Of a stretch of DNA of 64,000 nucleotides, positions 17,954 through 26,791 are shown one piece after another. The stretch covers positions 111,066 through 175,065 of the forward strand of contig CAZNPH010000006.1 of the NCBI GenBank assembly GCA_964574985.1. Direction: 5' to 3'. This DNA comes from CAZNPH01 sp964574985 (lineage in GTDB: Bacteria > Bacteroidota > Bacteroidia > Bacteroidales > SM23-62). Numbering within the stretch: position 1 is the stretch's first letter; every line of letters starts with the position of its first letter. The position numbers and the translations under genes were made by a program. The notes below the pieces were generated by a model. It was not told the origin of the DNA. It searched no databases and saw only the letters and a list, made by a program, of their open reading frames with translations.

Positions 17954-18583
17954 TTATTTGAGAAGTTCCATTCCTTCCGTCGCGGATGGGCCGTTGGGTG
18001 TGTTCAATATGGCTTTCTGGAATAACACCTTTGCTTCCCTGAATTTTTTCAGCTTAAGTTTCGTCCAGGCCAGCATGGTCAATGCATCATAATCAAAAGG
18101 GAAAAGATTAACAACCTTGCTAAAATAGTTTTCAGCTTTCTGAAAATCTTCCCGGCCATAATAAATAAGGCCTAACCTGTGCATGGCCACTGTATTGTTC
18201 GGCGTTATGTCAAGGATCTGCTGGTACTGATTTATGATCTGGGTCCAGTTACCAAGAGCAGATGCAGGATATACAATGCCAAATTTGGGTTCTACGGCAT
18301 AGGGCATCAGACCGATGGCTTTGTTGTAGTAGGCGATGGATTCAGTAAACGATCCGGCTTCGTATGAAAGCCAGCCAAGCCGCAGATTTATTTCATATGA
18401 TTTTTCATTGTACACCGATTTCAATGCCATAATGGCCTTGTTGTATTCCCCGGATGCTTCCGCAAGATAGCTTTTCTGGAATGCCTCCACAAAGGACTTG
18501 AAATCCTGTCCGGAGGCATCTATCAGAAATAAAGCGGTAAATAAAATGAAAAAAACCTTTTTCCTCAGATTTAAAATTTCCAT
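17954..18583 (-). CDS. Exported tetratricopeptide-repeat protein
   Basis: A 209-residue protein with a signal peptide (about 1-25, ending DASGQ) and four to five TPR units (for example GSFTESIAYYNKAIGLMPY near 76, MHRLGLIYYGREDFQKAENY near 132 and LAWTKLKLKKFREAKVLFQK near 170). TPRs make protein-protein contacts; in this setting it is probably a periplasmic partner of the TPR/beta-barrel protein encoded just upstream, whose stop it overlaps by 13 bases. No enzymatic motif is present. Confidence 0.85.
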   Translation of the reverse strand: MEILNLRKKVFFILFTALFLIDASGQDFKSFVEAFQKSYLAEASGEYNKAIMALKSVYNEKSYEINLRLGWLSYEAGSFTESIAYYNKAIGLMPYAVEPKFGIVYPASALGNWTQIINQYQQILDITPNNTVAMHRLGLIYYGREDFQKAENYFSKVVNLFPFDYDALTMLAWTKLKLKKFREAKVLFQKAILNTPNGPSATEGMELLK

Positions 18584-19920
18584 GATAATCCTCCTGTTAG
18601 ATGATGTGTATTATATTCAATAGGGTTGTTCGTGCTTTCTGTACCGGTTAACCGGAAATGGCTGGTATGCCCTGAGTAGTTGTACCGGAATGACAACATC
18701 AGTCCGTTTGCCTTCACAGGCACAAGAAAATTCATTCCCAGCCTTTTGTTTGTTATATCGCCGCTGTTGAAAACCACCAGTCCGTTATATAGGTGGTAAT
18801 TCATTATTTCACCGGCTGAACCATGAAATTCGATCCACAGGAAATTAAATGTCCTGAAACCGATCTTCTGACTGTACATAAACCGGAATTCCCGGCTGGT
18901 CGTTGAATGATGTTCTGAAATCCCGGTGAATCGTGAAGTAATGTAAAGATACAGGTTCCCCATCGGATACCATGTGCCGGAGAAATTTCCCTGCATCTGT
19001 TGCCGGCTGTTCATTTCCGCGTAGCTTGCACCGATACACAGGTCAAAACAGCCCAGGGATCTTGACAGGGATCCCCCGGCCAGGAATTGATTTTCAGATG
19101 CGTTGGCCGAAATGATCCGGTTGTTCGGCGCCTGTCCGGTACTGATCTCAGATACGACCGGATAACTGACCCGTATAAAATGAAAAAAGGGCTGTATCAG
19201 GTATCCTTTGCAGGTGGTAAAGCTGCCCGAGATATAATATTGATGCTGATTGATTTCCTGTCTGCTTTCGTATGCACGTAAACCCTGGTCCTGAATAAGG
19301 AAAAAATTATTCTTGTTCAGGTAGCTGTATGCATGGAACAATGAAAAAACCGGACTCAACCGGTGACCCATTCCGAGACCAAAATAATCAAGACTGGCGG
19401 TAACAGACTGGTATCCATTTTCCACAGGATCAATATCCGTGGTAAAATCATCCTGATGCATCGTTTCCGGATTTTCCTGATGAAGATAGTCCAATGATAT
19501 GGATTCAATGAACAGGGATTCCTTGTAGTTGATCTTGTCTTTCAATTGGGAATTGAATTTTTTCGCAAGCGCAACGGCTTCAGATGTGCGACCTGACCAT
19601 TTCATGGAATAATAAAGATATTCTGATGCCATAGGATCCTGCATGTTGAATTCCAGGGCCTTTTTGAAATGCCTGGCAGCTCTCCGGTAATTCTTCATTT
19701 CGAAATATGCGATCCCTGTCCTCATTCTGAGATAATAATAATCATATCCGTATTTGAGGGCATGGTTTCCCTGCCGGACCAGCTCTTTCCAATCTCCCTC
19801 AAGATAAAGCCTGTAGGTTATGCTGTCAGATTTTGAAAAATCAGGTTTTTCCTGTTGTGCCCATATTCCGTTAACAATTCCATTCATTAAAAACAATATT
19901 AAAAGGGTCAGTCTGTACAT
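18571..19920 (-). CDS. Outer-membrane beta-barrel protein with N-terminal TPRs
   Basis: A 449-residue protein: signal peptide (1-21, ending IWAQ), a helical TPR segment (about 35-130, with YYLRMRTGIAYFEMKNYRRA), then alternating strands to a final GLSWKF whose terminal Phe fits the outer-membrane insertion signal. It should be a channel or platform in the outer membrane with TPRs in the periplasm. It overlaps its neighbours on both sides by 13 bases (the urea transporter-M23 fusion upstream, the TPR protein downstream), strong evidence that the three are made together. I do not recognise a named family. Confidence 0.75.
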   Translation of the reverse strand: MYRLTLLILFLMNGIVNGIWAQQEKPDFSKSDSITYRLYLEGDWKELVRQGNHALKYGYDYYYLRMRTGIAYFEMKNYRRAARHFKKALEFNMQDPMASEYLYYSMKWSGRTSEAVALAKKFNSQLKDKINYKESLFIESISLDYLHQENPETMHQDDFTTDIDPVENGYQSVTASLDYFGLGMGHRLSPVFSLFHAYSYLNKNNFFLIQDQGLRAYESRQEINQHQYYISGSFTTCKGYLIQPFFHFIRVSYPVVSEISTGQAPNNRIISANASENQFLAGGSLSRSLGCFDLCIGASYAEMNSRQQMQGNFSGTWYPMGNLYLYITSRFTGISEHHSTTSREFRFMYSQKIGFRTFNFLWIEFHGSAGEIMNYHLYNGLVVFNSGDITNKRLGMNFLVPVKANGLMLSFRYNYSGHTSHFRLTGTESTNNPIEYNTHHLTGGLSWKF

Positions 19921-22097
19921 TCTGATTTAATTGTGAGTTTACCGGAGCGGACTGTAAAAACCTGAATACCCTGCCGGCCGATGTGAATGGCGAAATCAAT
20001 TTTTCTCAGGATTTCCCCCCCCAGTTTGTTTATTGCACTTGATTCAAGCAGTATCTTTTCAGGGGAGAAATCATTGTCACTGAAGGCATACCGTATTTCA
20101 TAATCCGCTTTGAGGAATATATGAAACGGAGCCACAAAATCCTGGACATATCTGACCGGATGGGAAAACAAAAGATTTACCGGATACTGATCCCGGATTA
20201 TCAGATCCTGGTAGAATCCGGTCTGGACCTTAAATGAAGCAAGAAAAAAATAATACAATAAAGATTTCCGGTTCCCTTTGAAATGATTAAAATACAAAAG
20301 GTAGCCATCATTTTCAAAATAAGCCATACTGCCGGTTTTCCGGCACAACAGATATGTATTGTTGTAAGGATCCGCATCCACTTCCCACTCTGCTTTGTAT
20401 TTACGGCCATCCCGGGTTACATTGAAAGTCAGTCTTTTCCCCGGAACAAGGTGAAAAGCGTGTTTAATTAATTGGCTGGTCTCAATATTGGAAACGGCCT
20501 GATCTTTGAGCGGAAAATCAAAGTTCCTGAATTCAAAACCCCCTTTTTCCGGATGTTCAATATAGTAACTTATGGGATACTTCAAAGTGGCAGAGCCGAT
20601 CTGTGGGGTTGATTGAAATTGCATATGCAGATGTGGATATGGGGATCTTCCTGAATTGCCGCAGGAAGCAATGACTTCTCCCTGTTTGACCCGGTCCCCG
20701 GGTTTCACCCTGAGAGTACCGGGTTTCAGGTGGCTCAGGGAAGAATATAAATGATCGGCGTGCTTGATGACAATGGTATTTCCCCAGTTCTGCAATATAT
20801 TGACATCACCGATCTTGTTGTCCGGAATCTCGTCGTCAACCGACTCCACATATCCGTCAGCCGGGGCAATGACTGATTTTCCGTAGCAATGATAATTTTC
20901 CGGGATATCCCCGGAACCTTTGTATTCGCGGTTCGATGAATCCCGGATGTTAAAATCCCATGCATATTGCCAGGCTCCCTTGTGGGTATGTTCACCGTCA
21001 AGTGCCTGGGAAACGTTCCATTTGCCGTAAAACGGCAATTTAACCGGGAGCTTGTGCCCATGTCTGAACCGGATTTTATCATTATGAAAAGAATACAGGT
21101 TCTTTTCAGGCGAATTCTGCTGGATCAACACTTCCTGCAAGGATGGCGAAGCTGAGGTTCTGAATTTCAAGGCATACAGGTACATCAGGACCATGATATT
21201 GAAGGGCAATGAGTAAATGGGCAGCTTGAACAGAAAAAAGACCGAGGACAGGCTAATGGTCAACAAAGCGACCATGGGGATCAGCAAAACCACCCAGAAG
21301 TATGACCGGCGGGAGGGAATGATGAAAAATCCCCCGGCTGCAATGGAGGTAAGTACATAATTGAAACCAATGTATGTATAATTGATTTCTGTCAGATCGG
21401 CCCCGATGACTTCATAGAACAGATAAGCCGTATAAAAACCAATAAATGACAAGGTAAATGCTATCCTGGAAAAAAACAGCAATCCTGCACAAAGAAGAAT
21501 CCCGGCCAGCATATTGTATTGAAAAAGGATGGCTCCCAGGGATAAAAAATAGGTCCTCAGGGAAACAGGAAAATTGATTCCGTTCCACCAGTCATACAAA
21601 CGTATAAATGCGTCACCCCCCAATATGTATAGTTCGTTGAGTGTATATATACCACGCTCGCTGATGCCGAGGGCTTCAAAGTCACGGGAAGCCAGGGAAA
21701 CGGTCCATATGCCCAGCAGAAAGGGTACGCTCAGGAAAGGAAGTGCGTATTTGCCGATCACGCCCTGCATAATTACCGAAAACAGCAGTGTGAGCAAAGC
21801 AGATATGGCAATGATCAGGAAAAGAAAAAGGCTGGGTTCATAGTATATCCCCAGTCCCAGTCCGACCAGCAAACTGTTGAATCCGTATATCCCACGTGAA
21901 ATGGTGTTTTTATCATAACCGATAAGGTTCGCGGCGATGCTGGTTGCCGCCACGGCCGTAAGTCCGGCCAGCCCTGTATAGAAATCCACAAAAGTGACCA
22001 GGATCACAATAAAGGCAAAAATCCGGTTGTCTGAGAAAAACACCTGCGAATAGGCGTTCAGAAAACTTTTTATATGCAGGTTGATCTTGCCTGACAT
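19908..22097 (-). CDS. Urea transporter-M23 metallopeptidase fusion
   Basis: A 729-residue protein. Residues about 10-310 are a urea transporter (UT/PF03253-like) core of ten helices with both repeat signatures: GIYGFNSLLVGLGLG at 69-83 and YIGFNYVLTSIAAGG at 242-256. After a linker comes an M23/LytM zinc peptidase domain (about 365-515): His in EHTHKGAWQYAWDF near 370, Asp near 381, and HLH in SPYPHLHMQF at 489-491. Residues about 520-729 are a beta-rich region of unknown family. UT helices place the peptidase in the periplasm, where M23 enzymes cleave peptidoglycan cross-links or other Gly-rich peptides. The gene lies 15 bases after the PLP decarboxylase gene. Substrates of both halves are inferred from family. 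Confidence 0.85.
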   Translation of the reverse strand: MSGKINLHIKSFLNAYSQVFFSDNRIFAFIVILVTFVDFYTGLAGLTAVAATSIAANLIGYDKNTISRGIYGFNSLLVGLGLGIYYEPSLFLFLIIAISALLTLLFSVIMQGVIGKYALPFLSVPFLLGIWTVSLASRDFEALGISERGIYTLNELYILGGDAFIRLYDWWNGINFPVSLRTYFLSLGAILFQYNMLAGILLCAGLLFFSRIAFTLSFIGFYTAYLFYEVIGADLTEINYTYIGFNYVLTSIAAGGFFIIPSRRSYFWVVLLIPMVALLTISLSSVFFLFKLPIYSLPFNIMVLMYLYALKFRTSASPSLQEVLIQQNSPEKNLYSFHNDKIRFRHGHKLPVKLPFYGKWNVSQALDGEHTHKGAWQYAWDFNIRDSSNREYKGSGDIPENYHCYGKSVIAPADGYVESVDDEIPDNKIGDVNILQNWGNTIVIKHADHLYSSLSHLKPGTLRVKPGDRVKQGEVIASCGNSGRSPYPHLHMQFQSTPQIGSATLKYPISYYIEHPEKGGFEFRNFDFPLKDQAVSNIETSQLIKHAFHLVPGKRLTFNVTRDGRKYKAEWEVDADPYNNTYLLCRKTGSMAYFENDGYLLYFNHFKGNRKSLLYYFFLASFKVQTGFYQDLIIRDQYPVNLLFSHPVRYVQDFVAPFHIFLKADYEIRYAFSDNDFSPEKILLESSAINKLGGEILRKIDFAIHIGRQGIQVFTVRSGKLTIKSECTD

Positions 22098-22112
22098 GGT
22101 CCGGATAAGGAA

Positions 22113-23462
22113 TTATTTTTTAAGATGGCCGGGAACCGATTCGAATTGTAGAATCGATTGCAGATCTTCATTTTTTCTTATCACGTGACCTTTGCCTTCC
22201 TGATCGATAAGGACCACGCGTGGCCTTAGTGTAATAAACTGCATCCACTGGGTCATGTTGTATGCACCTATCCGGCTGATTACAACATGATCTCCTTTTT
22301 TCAGAAGGGGAAAAGCAATGTTTTCCCTGATCACATCGATGTTCATGCAGAGGGGACCGAAAATGGTGGATTCTTCCTTATGTTCTGAAACCGGTTTGGC
22401 AGGAGATATTTTGTGTTCATACCAGAATGAAGTGAATAAAAGGTTCACACCGATATCAATGATGGTGGCACGCCTTCCGTCCGACAGCCGTTTATTGGCC
22501 AGGACGGTCCCCAGCAGGTATCCGGCATCGTCGATCAATGCCCGCCCGGTTTCCATGATCAATAACGGCAGCTGGTCAGGTTTGAGTGAAGAAGTAAGCA
22601 GTGCTGAAGTAATGGCTTCTGCGTAATCACTGAAGGAGGGGGCCGTATCTGTTCCCGCGTAATAAGCCCCTTTCAGTGTATTTTTGGAAGCAAATCCCCC
22701 CCCTATATCAATATAATGGACGGCATGACCGAATTTTTTACGTATCTCTTCTGCCAGTGTGGCCAGCTTGGTGGCAGCCACCCTGTAAGCGGTGGTGGTC
22801 ATCATGTAGGTGCCGATATGGGTGTGCAGGCCGGCAAGCTCAAGCTTACCGGAATACATGATCCGGTTCAGGGCATCCCAGGCTTCCCCGTTCTCATAAT
22901 TGAATCCGAACCGGTCCCAGAGAGGATAGACCCCCGTATCCATATTGATCCTTATGGCTACTTTGGGCTTTTTGTTCAGCTTTTCAGAGAGTTCGACCAG
23001 GGAATACAATTCATCAAAATGATCGATATGAATGAGTGCTCCGTGTTCAATGGCCATTTTCAGATCTTCATCGCTTTTATCCGGACCGTTGAAAATAATG
23101 TGTTGCCCCTTCACCCCGTTGTTGAGTGCCTTGTTGAATTCGAATCCCGAAACCACCTCCGCCCATGAACCTTCCTGGTGGAATATCCTGCAGACCGCAT
23201 CCAGGTAATTGGTTTTATAAGACCATGAGAACTGTACTTTCGGATACCTTGTACTGAATGCCTGGACGGCATCCCGGTATGTTTCCCTGATGGTCTTTTC
23301 GGACAACACGTATACCGGGGAACCATGTTCTCTGATCAGATCCTCCACGGGGGTATTGTCAATGTGGGTAACCGGTTCAATGGTGGTTTGCAGGCCGAAT
23401 TTACCGGGCATTCCGGAAGACAGCCTTTTAATAAAAGGTCTTTCAAACGGTTTTTTTTCCAT
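22113..23462 (-). CDS. Fold-III PLP-dependent decarboxylase (diaminopimelate decarboxylase-like)
   Basis: A 449-residue alanine-racemase-fold enzyme. Key parts are intact: PLP Lys83 (SWSYKTNYL), HTHIG at 213-217, phosphate-binding GGGF at 254-257, METGR at 303-307, and the second-subunit pair Cys372/Asp376 (GPLCMNID) with Tyr401 (GAYNMTQW). This is the active-site set of diaminopimelate/ornithine-type decarboxylases that act on a D- or L-centre of a basic amino acid. It is not obviously LysA: the N-terminal 40 residues are extra and it sits with PqqD and ATP-grasp genes, not lysine genes. It probably supplies or trims an amino-acid-like unit for that pathway; the substrate is unknown. Confidence 0.88.
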   Translation of the reverse strand: MEKKPFERPFIKRLSSGMPGKFGLQTTIEPVTHIDNTPVEDLIREHGSPVYVLSEKTIRETYRDAVQAFSTRYPKVQFSWSYKTNYLDAVCRIFHQEGSWAEVVSGFEFNKALNNGVKGQHIIFNGPDKSDEDLKMAIEHGALIHIDHFDELYSLVELSEKLNKKPKVAIRINMDTGVYPLWDRFGFNYENGEAWDALNRIMYSGKLELAGLHTHIGTYMMTTTAYRVAATKLATLAEEIRKKFGHAVHYIDIGGGFASKNTLKGAYYAGTDTAPSFSDYAEAITSALLTSSLKPDQLPLLIMETGRALIDDAGYLLGTVLANKRLSDGRRATIIDIGVNLLFTSFWYEHKISPAKPVSEHKEESTIFGPLCMNIDVIRENIAFPLLKKGDHVVISRIGAYNMTQWMQFITLRPRVVLIDQEGKGHVIRKNEDLQSILQFESVPGHLKK

Positions 23463-23470
23463 GGCAACAA

Positions 23471-24517
23471 TTATATTTCACCTTTTGTACTGATCTTTTC
23501 AAAATCTTTCATATCGCAGATCATATCCCAGGAATATCGTACAAATATTACTCCCTTTTTAAAATAATTAAATGGTTCGACATCCTGACCCATGGCCAGT
23601 TTAACCAGCGCTTCGGGCAAATTTTGCCCTGCACCCACTGCCAGGTAAACCCAGGCGGGGATGCGGGGGTTGATCTCGATCACATACAATTCCCCCCCGG
23701 ATTTTCTGATCAGTTCCAGTTCCATTCCGCCTTTCCACCGGGTGGCTCCGATGATCTTTCGGGTCAATTCCAGCAAACCCGGGTCATCAATGGTAATGCC
23801 ACCCCAGGCCTTGCCTTTGTCTGTAATATACTGTTTTCTCATGGGAACAGCACCAATGGTATTTCCCTTTCCGTCGCCCAGGGCCACTACATTGACTTCG
23901 GTTCCACGGATCAATTCCTGGATCACCACCGGAACACCCCATTTTGAACTGATCTTGTTGAAATACATTCTTGCCTGTTCTTCATTGTAAGCAGGATATG
24001 CATCGTAAAATTTCCCCTTGACCATGACCGGGTAATCAAAATCCTTTCTGATTTCAGAAATTTCCCGGCTTCCGGTTACGGGCCGGCTGAAAGGGACCGG
24101 TACATCATATTTTTTTCCGAATTCGGGCAGATTCGATTTGTGACGTTCTTCGTATTTTTCCAGTTCCGGCAAGTAAGTTTTGATCCCCATGGAGCTGAGC
24201 TTATTTTCTGTTTTCATAAAAGTAAACAGTTCAGAATCGAAATTGGGGATCAGCAGGTCAATATTCTCCCTTGAATTGATGTATTCGATCCTGTCAAGCA
24301 GGGCTTCTGTACCGTCAGACGGATACGGGATCTGGTAAACTTTATCGACGAGGTCCTTCAGGTATATTCCTGGTTCAAGGGTTTCGTAGGCGAGTCCGGT
24401 TACCCGGGGATCCAGTTCTTCCGATTCCCTTATGGCCCGGATGACCGGAACACCGGGCCCCGGATTATCGGTATTGTTCAGTCCCGATACTGCAATATTC
24501 AGCTTAAGCTTTTTCAT
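23471..24517 (-). CDS. CarB-like ATP-grasp ligase
   Basis: A 348-residue ATP-grasp enzyme. An N-terminal pre-ATP-grasp Rossmann half (1-110, LNIAVSGLNNTDNPGPG at the start) is followed by the grasp: DFDYPVMVKGKFYDA near 160 (nucleotide-binding Lys), VVIQELIRGTEVNVVALGDG near 200, and the Mg-binding GGMELELIRKSGGELYVIEI-NPR segment near 275-300. The arrangement resembles carbamoyl-phosphate-synthase-like ligases that couple a carboxylate to an amine through an acylphosphate. It overlaps the PqqD-like gene by 14 bases and precedes the decarboxylase by 8, so the three should work together. Confidence 0.88.
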   Translation of the reverse strand: MKKLKLNIAVSGLNNTDNPGPGVPVIRAIRESEELDPRVTGLAYETLEPGIYLKDLVDKVYQIPYPSDGTEALLDRIEYINSRENIDLLIPNFDSELFTFMKTENKLSSMGIKTYLPELEKYEERHKSNLPEFGKKYDVPVPFSRPVTGSREISEIRKDFDYPVMVKGKFYDAYPAYNEEQARMYFNKISSKWGVPVVIQELIRGTEVNVVALGDGKGNTIGAVPMRKQYITDKGKAWGGITIDDPGLLELTRKIIGATRWKGGMELELIRKSGGELYVIEINPRIPAWVYLAVGAGQNLPEALVKLAMGQDVEPFNYFKKGVIFVRYSWDMICDMKDFEKISTKGEI

Positions 24518-24758
24518 CCTGTTCGATCAATTGAAATTGTCTGAGCATTCCCAGAAAATCATAGAGATATTTTTCGAAGGAATTTGCATCCACATCGTAT
24601 TTTCCGGTCATAACGGATGTTATCTCTTCCGTTGATTTTCCTTCTTTCAGTAATTGCAGGATTTCCTGTGCAGAGGTATTGATCGAATAGGATTCACCGG
24701 TGGAGGGATCAAAAATGAACCCGGTCTCACTCATAGCGATGTTTTTCTTGATCCTCAT
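24504..24758 (-). CDS. PqqD-family peptide/amino-acid carrier-like protein
   Basis: An 84-residue protein with the PqqD fold pattern: MSETGFIFDPSTGESYSIN near 9-27, NTSAQEILQLLKEGKSTEEI near 28-47 and a C-terminal helix KYLYDFLGMLRQFQLIE. PqqD-like domains bind precursor peptides for maturation enzymes (radical SAM, ATP-grasp or others). No obvious precursor peptide gene or radical SAM partner lies beside it; the adjacent ATP-grasp ligase, whose start it overlaps by 14 bases, is the natural partner. It opens the gene set running to 15712 and begins 19 bases after the CDF gene stop. Confidence 0.82.
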   Translation of the reverse strand: MRIKKNIAMSETGFIFDPSTGESYSINTSAQEILQLLKEGKSTEEITSVMTGKYDVDANSFEKYLYDFLGMLRQFQLIEQDEKA

Positions 24759-24777
24759 GACATGATGGTTTGAATCA

Positions 24778-25710
24778 TTATTGGTTTTTTACGGTGAGGT
24801 CTTTTTTCCGGACCCCGAATTTTTCGTCACGGTCGGAATAACCGGAAGGTTCGATGTGTACCACGATATCATAAATATAATCAATGGATCTGTGGATGTT
24901 CTTTTCTACCTCTTGTGCTTTTTCGTGGGCCCGCAGGACGCTCATTTTGCCATCAACCTCAATATCAATGGCGATCATATGGTAGTTGGCGATCTTCCGG
25001 ACCCTGAGACGGTGGGGATTGCTTACGCCCGCTACCCGTTCCACCGCTTCAAAGATTTTGTTGTAGAGTGACGGGTCTTTGATGCCGTCCATCAGTTCAA
25101 CATTGGTTTGCATGAATATCTGGAAGGCCATCCTCATGATCCAGATGCTTACGCCCAATGCAGTGATCACATCGATCAGCGGGAGTTCAAACACCAGGGT
25201 GAAGAATAGTCCGGTCAGTACCGATATGGAAATGATCATGTCGCCCTGCATGTTCCGGGCATACGCCTTCAGCATTTCACTGTCCGTTTTTTTCCCTGCT
25301 TTATGCGTATACAAGGAAAGCAATAATTTCCCGGCTATGGAGAAAAGAATGGCATATACGGCCCATACAGATGGAACTTCCCGCTCAATACCTGAAATCA
25401 GCTGTTTGACGGTGTTTATTGCCAGCTGCGCCCCGGCAAAAAAGATAATGAATGCCAGGGCTTTGGTGGCCACCGTGTCCGCTTTCATATAACCATAAGG
25501 GAATTTGAGATCGGGGGGTTTGCTGATGATCCTGGCCGTGACCAGTATGATCAGGGATCCCATGATGTCCCCGGCCGAATCGATCCCGTCAGCGATCACC
25601 GAAAGGCTCCCCGAAAAGATACCGGCCACGATCTTGACCGCGGCAAGCAAACCGTTCCCGGCGATCCCGGCGTAGGCAGCACGGGTTATTTTTTTCTTCT
25701 GGTGTATCAT
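24778..25710 (-). CDS. Cation diffusion facilitator (FieF-like) metal exporter
   Basis: A 310-residue CDF transporter with six membrane helices (about 10-200) and a cytoplasmic C-terminal metallo-chaperone-like domain (about 210-295). The helix II metal-site motif is VIADGIDSAGDIMGS (near 36-50) and helix V carries LPLIDVITALGVSIW, so the site is Asp-rich as in FieF-type Zn/Fe/Co/Mn exporters rather than His-bearing. It exports divalent metal by proton antiport at the inner membrane. Its start overlaps the stop of the preceding CDF gene by four bases (ATGA). Confidence 0.9.
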   Translation of the reverse strand: MIHQKKKITRAAYAGIAGNGLLAAVKIVAGIFSGSLSVIADGIDSAGDIMGSLIILVTARIISKPPDLKFPYGYMKADTVATKALAFIIFFAGAQLAINTVKQLISGIEREVPSVWAVYAILFSIAGKLLLSLYTHKAGKKTDSEMLKAYARNMQGDMIISISVLTGLFFTLVFELPLIDVITALGVSIWIMRMAFQIFMQTNVELMDGIKDPSLYNKIFEAVERVAGVSNPHRLRVRKIANYHMIAIDIEVDGKMSVLRAHEKAQEVEKNIHRSIDYIYDIVVHIEPSGYSDRDEKFGVRKKDLTVKNQ

Positions 25711-26621
25711 TTGTTTTTATCATTGCAATGACCATGTTCGAACTGAATGGTGGAATGGACAATGCCGAATTTTTCCTTCAGCAGGGATTCGATCCTGATC
25801 CTGAGTCCGTCTGCCTGGCTTATCCTGATGTCATCACTCAGGTCCGCATGGGCTTCAAAGTGGATCTGCCTGTCATTCAGTTGCCAGGTATGGATGTGGT
25901 GAAGATTGCTGATATAGGGAAGGGTTTCAATGGCCTTTTTGATCTCACTGGGATACAGTCCCCGCGGGGTGGCCTGCATCAGGATCCGGTAGGATTCTTT
26001 CAGTACCCGGAAGGCTTCCCAGAGAATATACAATCCGATCAAAACGGTGATCAGGGGATCAACCCAGTATATATTCAGAAAAGTGATCAGAAGTCCTCCC
26101 CCGATCACTACGAATGAAGAAAGCGTATCTCCAAGCAGATGCAGGTAAGCAGACCTTATGTTCAGGTTCTCGCGGGAATCCCCGTGAAGGATCAATACCG
26201 CGATCAGATTGACAATCAGTCCGGCCCCCGCCACCGCAAGCATCAAAGGGCCCTTGATGTGGGATGGCTGGTAAAATCTTTTATATGCCTCGTAAAAAAG
26301 GTAAACACAGATCACTATCAGTACCACTGCATTCAGCAGTGCGGCCAGTATCTCGATTCTTTTGTAACCGAATGTCTGACGGGAAGTGGGGCCTTTTTTG
26401 CTGATCCGGTTGGCGATGTATGCAATGAAAACAGCCAGGGCATCCCCGAAATTATGCAAGGCGTCCGAAAGCAGTGAAAGACTGTTGGAAAGGATCCCTC
26501 CCGCGATCTCGATAGCGGTGATGACGGAATTGAGGAGTGCAGCGTACAGGAGCTTTTTCCCCCTGACGTCTTCCCGGTGGCCGGTTTTTTTGCGGGGACG
26601 TATGTTTTCATTTCCTTTCAT
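25707..26621 (-). CDS. Cation diffusion facilitator (CzcD/ZitB-like) zinc exporter
   Basis: A 304-residue CDF transporter. Helix II has LLSDALHNFGDALAVF (near 50-65), the His/Asp zinc site of the CzcD/ZitB/ZnT branch, and helix V has YWVDPLITVLIGLYILW. The C-terminal domain (HIHTWQLNDRQIHFEAH, then FEHGHCNDKNK at the end) contains further metal ligands. It differs in branch from the CDF immediately downstream, so the pair probably handles different metals. It overlaps neighbours by four bases on each side, inside the lgt operon. Confidence 0.92.
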   Translation of the reverse strand: MKGNENIRPRKKTGHREDVRGKKLLYAALLNSVITAIEIAGGILSNSLSLLSDALHNFGDALAVFIAYIANRISKKGPTSRQTFGYKRIEILAALLNAVVLIVICVYLFYEAYKRFYQPSHIKGPLMLAVAGAGLIVNLIAVLILHGDSRENLNIRSAYLHLLGDTLSSFVVIGGGLLITFLNIYWVDPLITVLIGLYILWEAFRVLKESYRILMQATPRGLYPSEIKKAIETLPYISNLHHIHTWQLNDRQIHFEAHADLSDDIRISQADGLRIRIESLLKEKFGIVHSTIQFEHGHCNDKNK

Positions 26622-26791
26622 GCCGGCAGGGATTTGAGCAATCCGTTTACCAGTTTCCGGATCCTTTCAGCAATCAGCTCCGGCTGGTTTTCCTCATCGA
26701 TCACGAGTCCGCGAAACTCATCTTCCTGCAAAGCCAGTGACCGGGTAACTGCGGCTTGCAGACAAAGATACGAAAGCAAATAGGATCTCAT
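26618..26791 (-). CDS. Small 57-residue protein between lgt and CDF genes
   Basis: A 57-codon frame, ATG at 26791 overlapping the lgt TGA (ATGA, 26788-26791) and its own stop overlapping the CDF ATG (26618-26621). Four-base overlaps at both ends and the packing of the operon make it a real gene although it is easily missed. The product is helical: a hydrophobic/neutral N-terminus (MRSYLLSYLCLQAAVTRSLA), an acidic middle (LQEDEFRGLVIDEENQPE) and a basic amphipathic C-terminal helix (RIRKLVNGLLKSLPA). No family is recognised and no function is proposed. Confidence 0.6.
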   Translation of the reverse strand: MRSYLLSYLCLQAAVTRSLALQEDEFRGLVIDEENQPELIAERIRKLVNGLLKSLPA

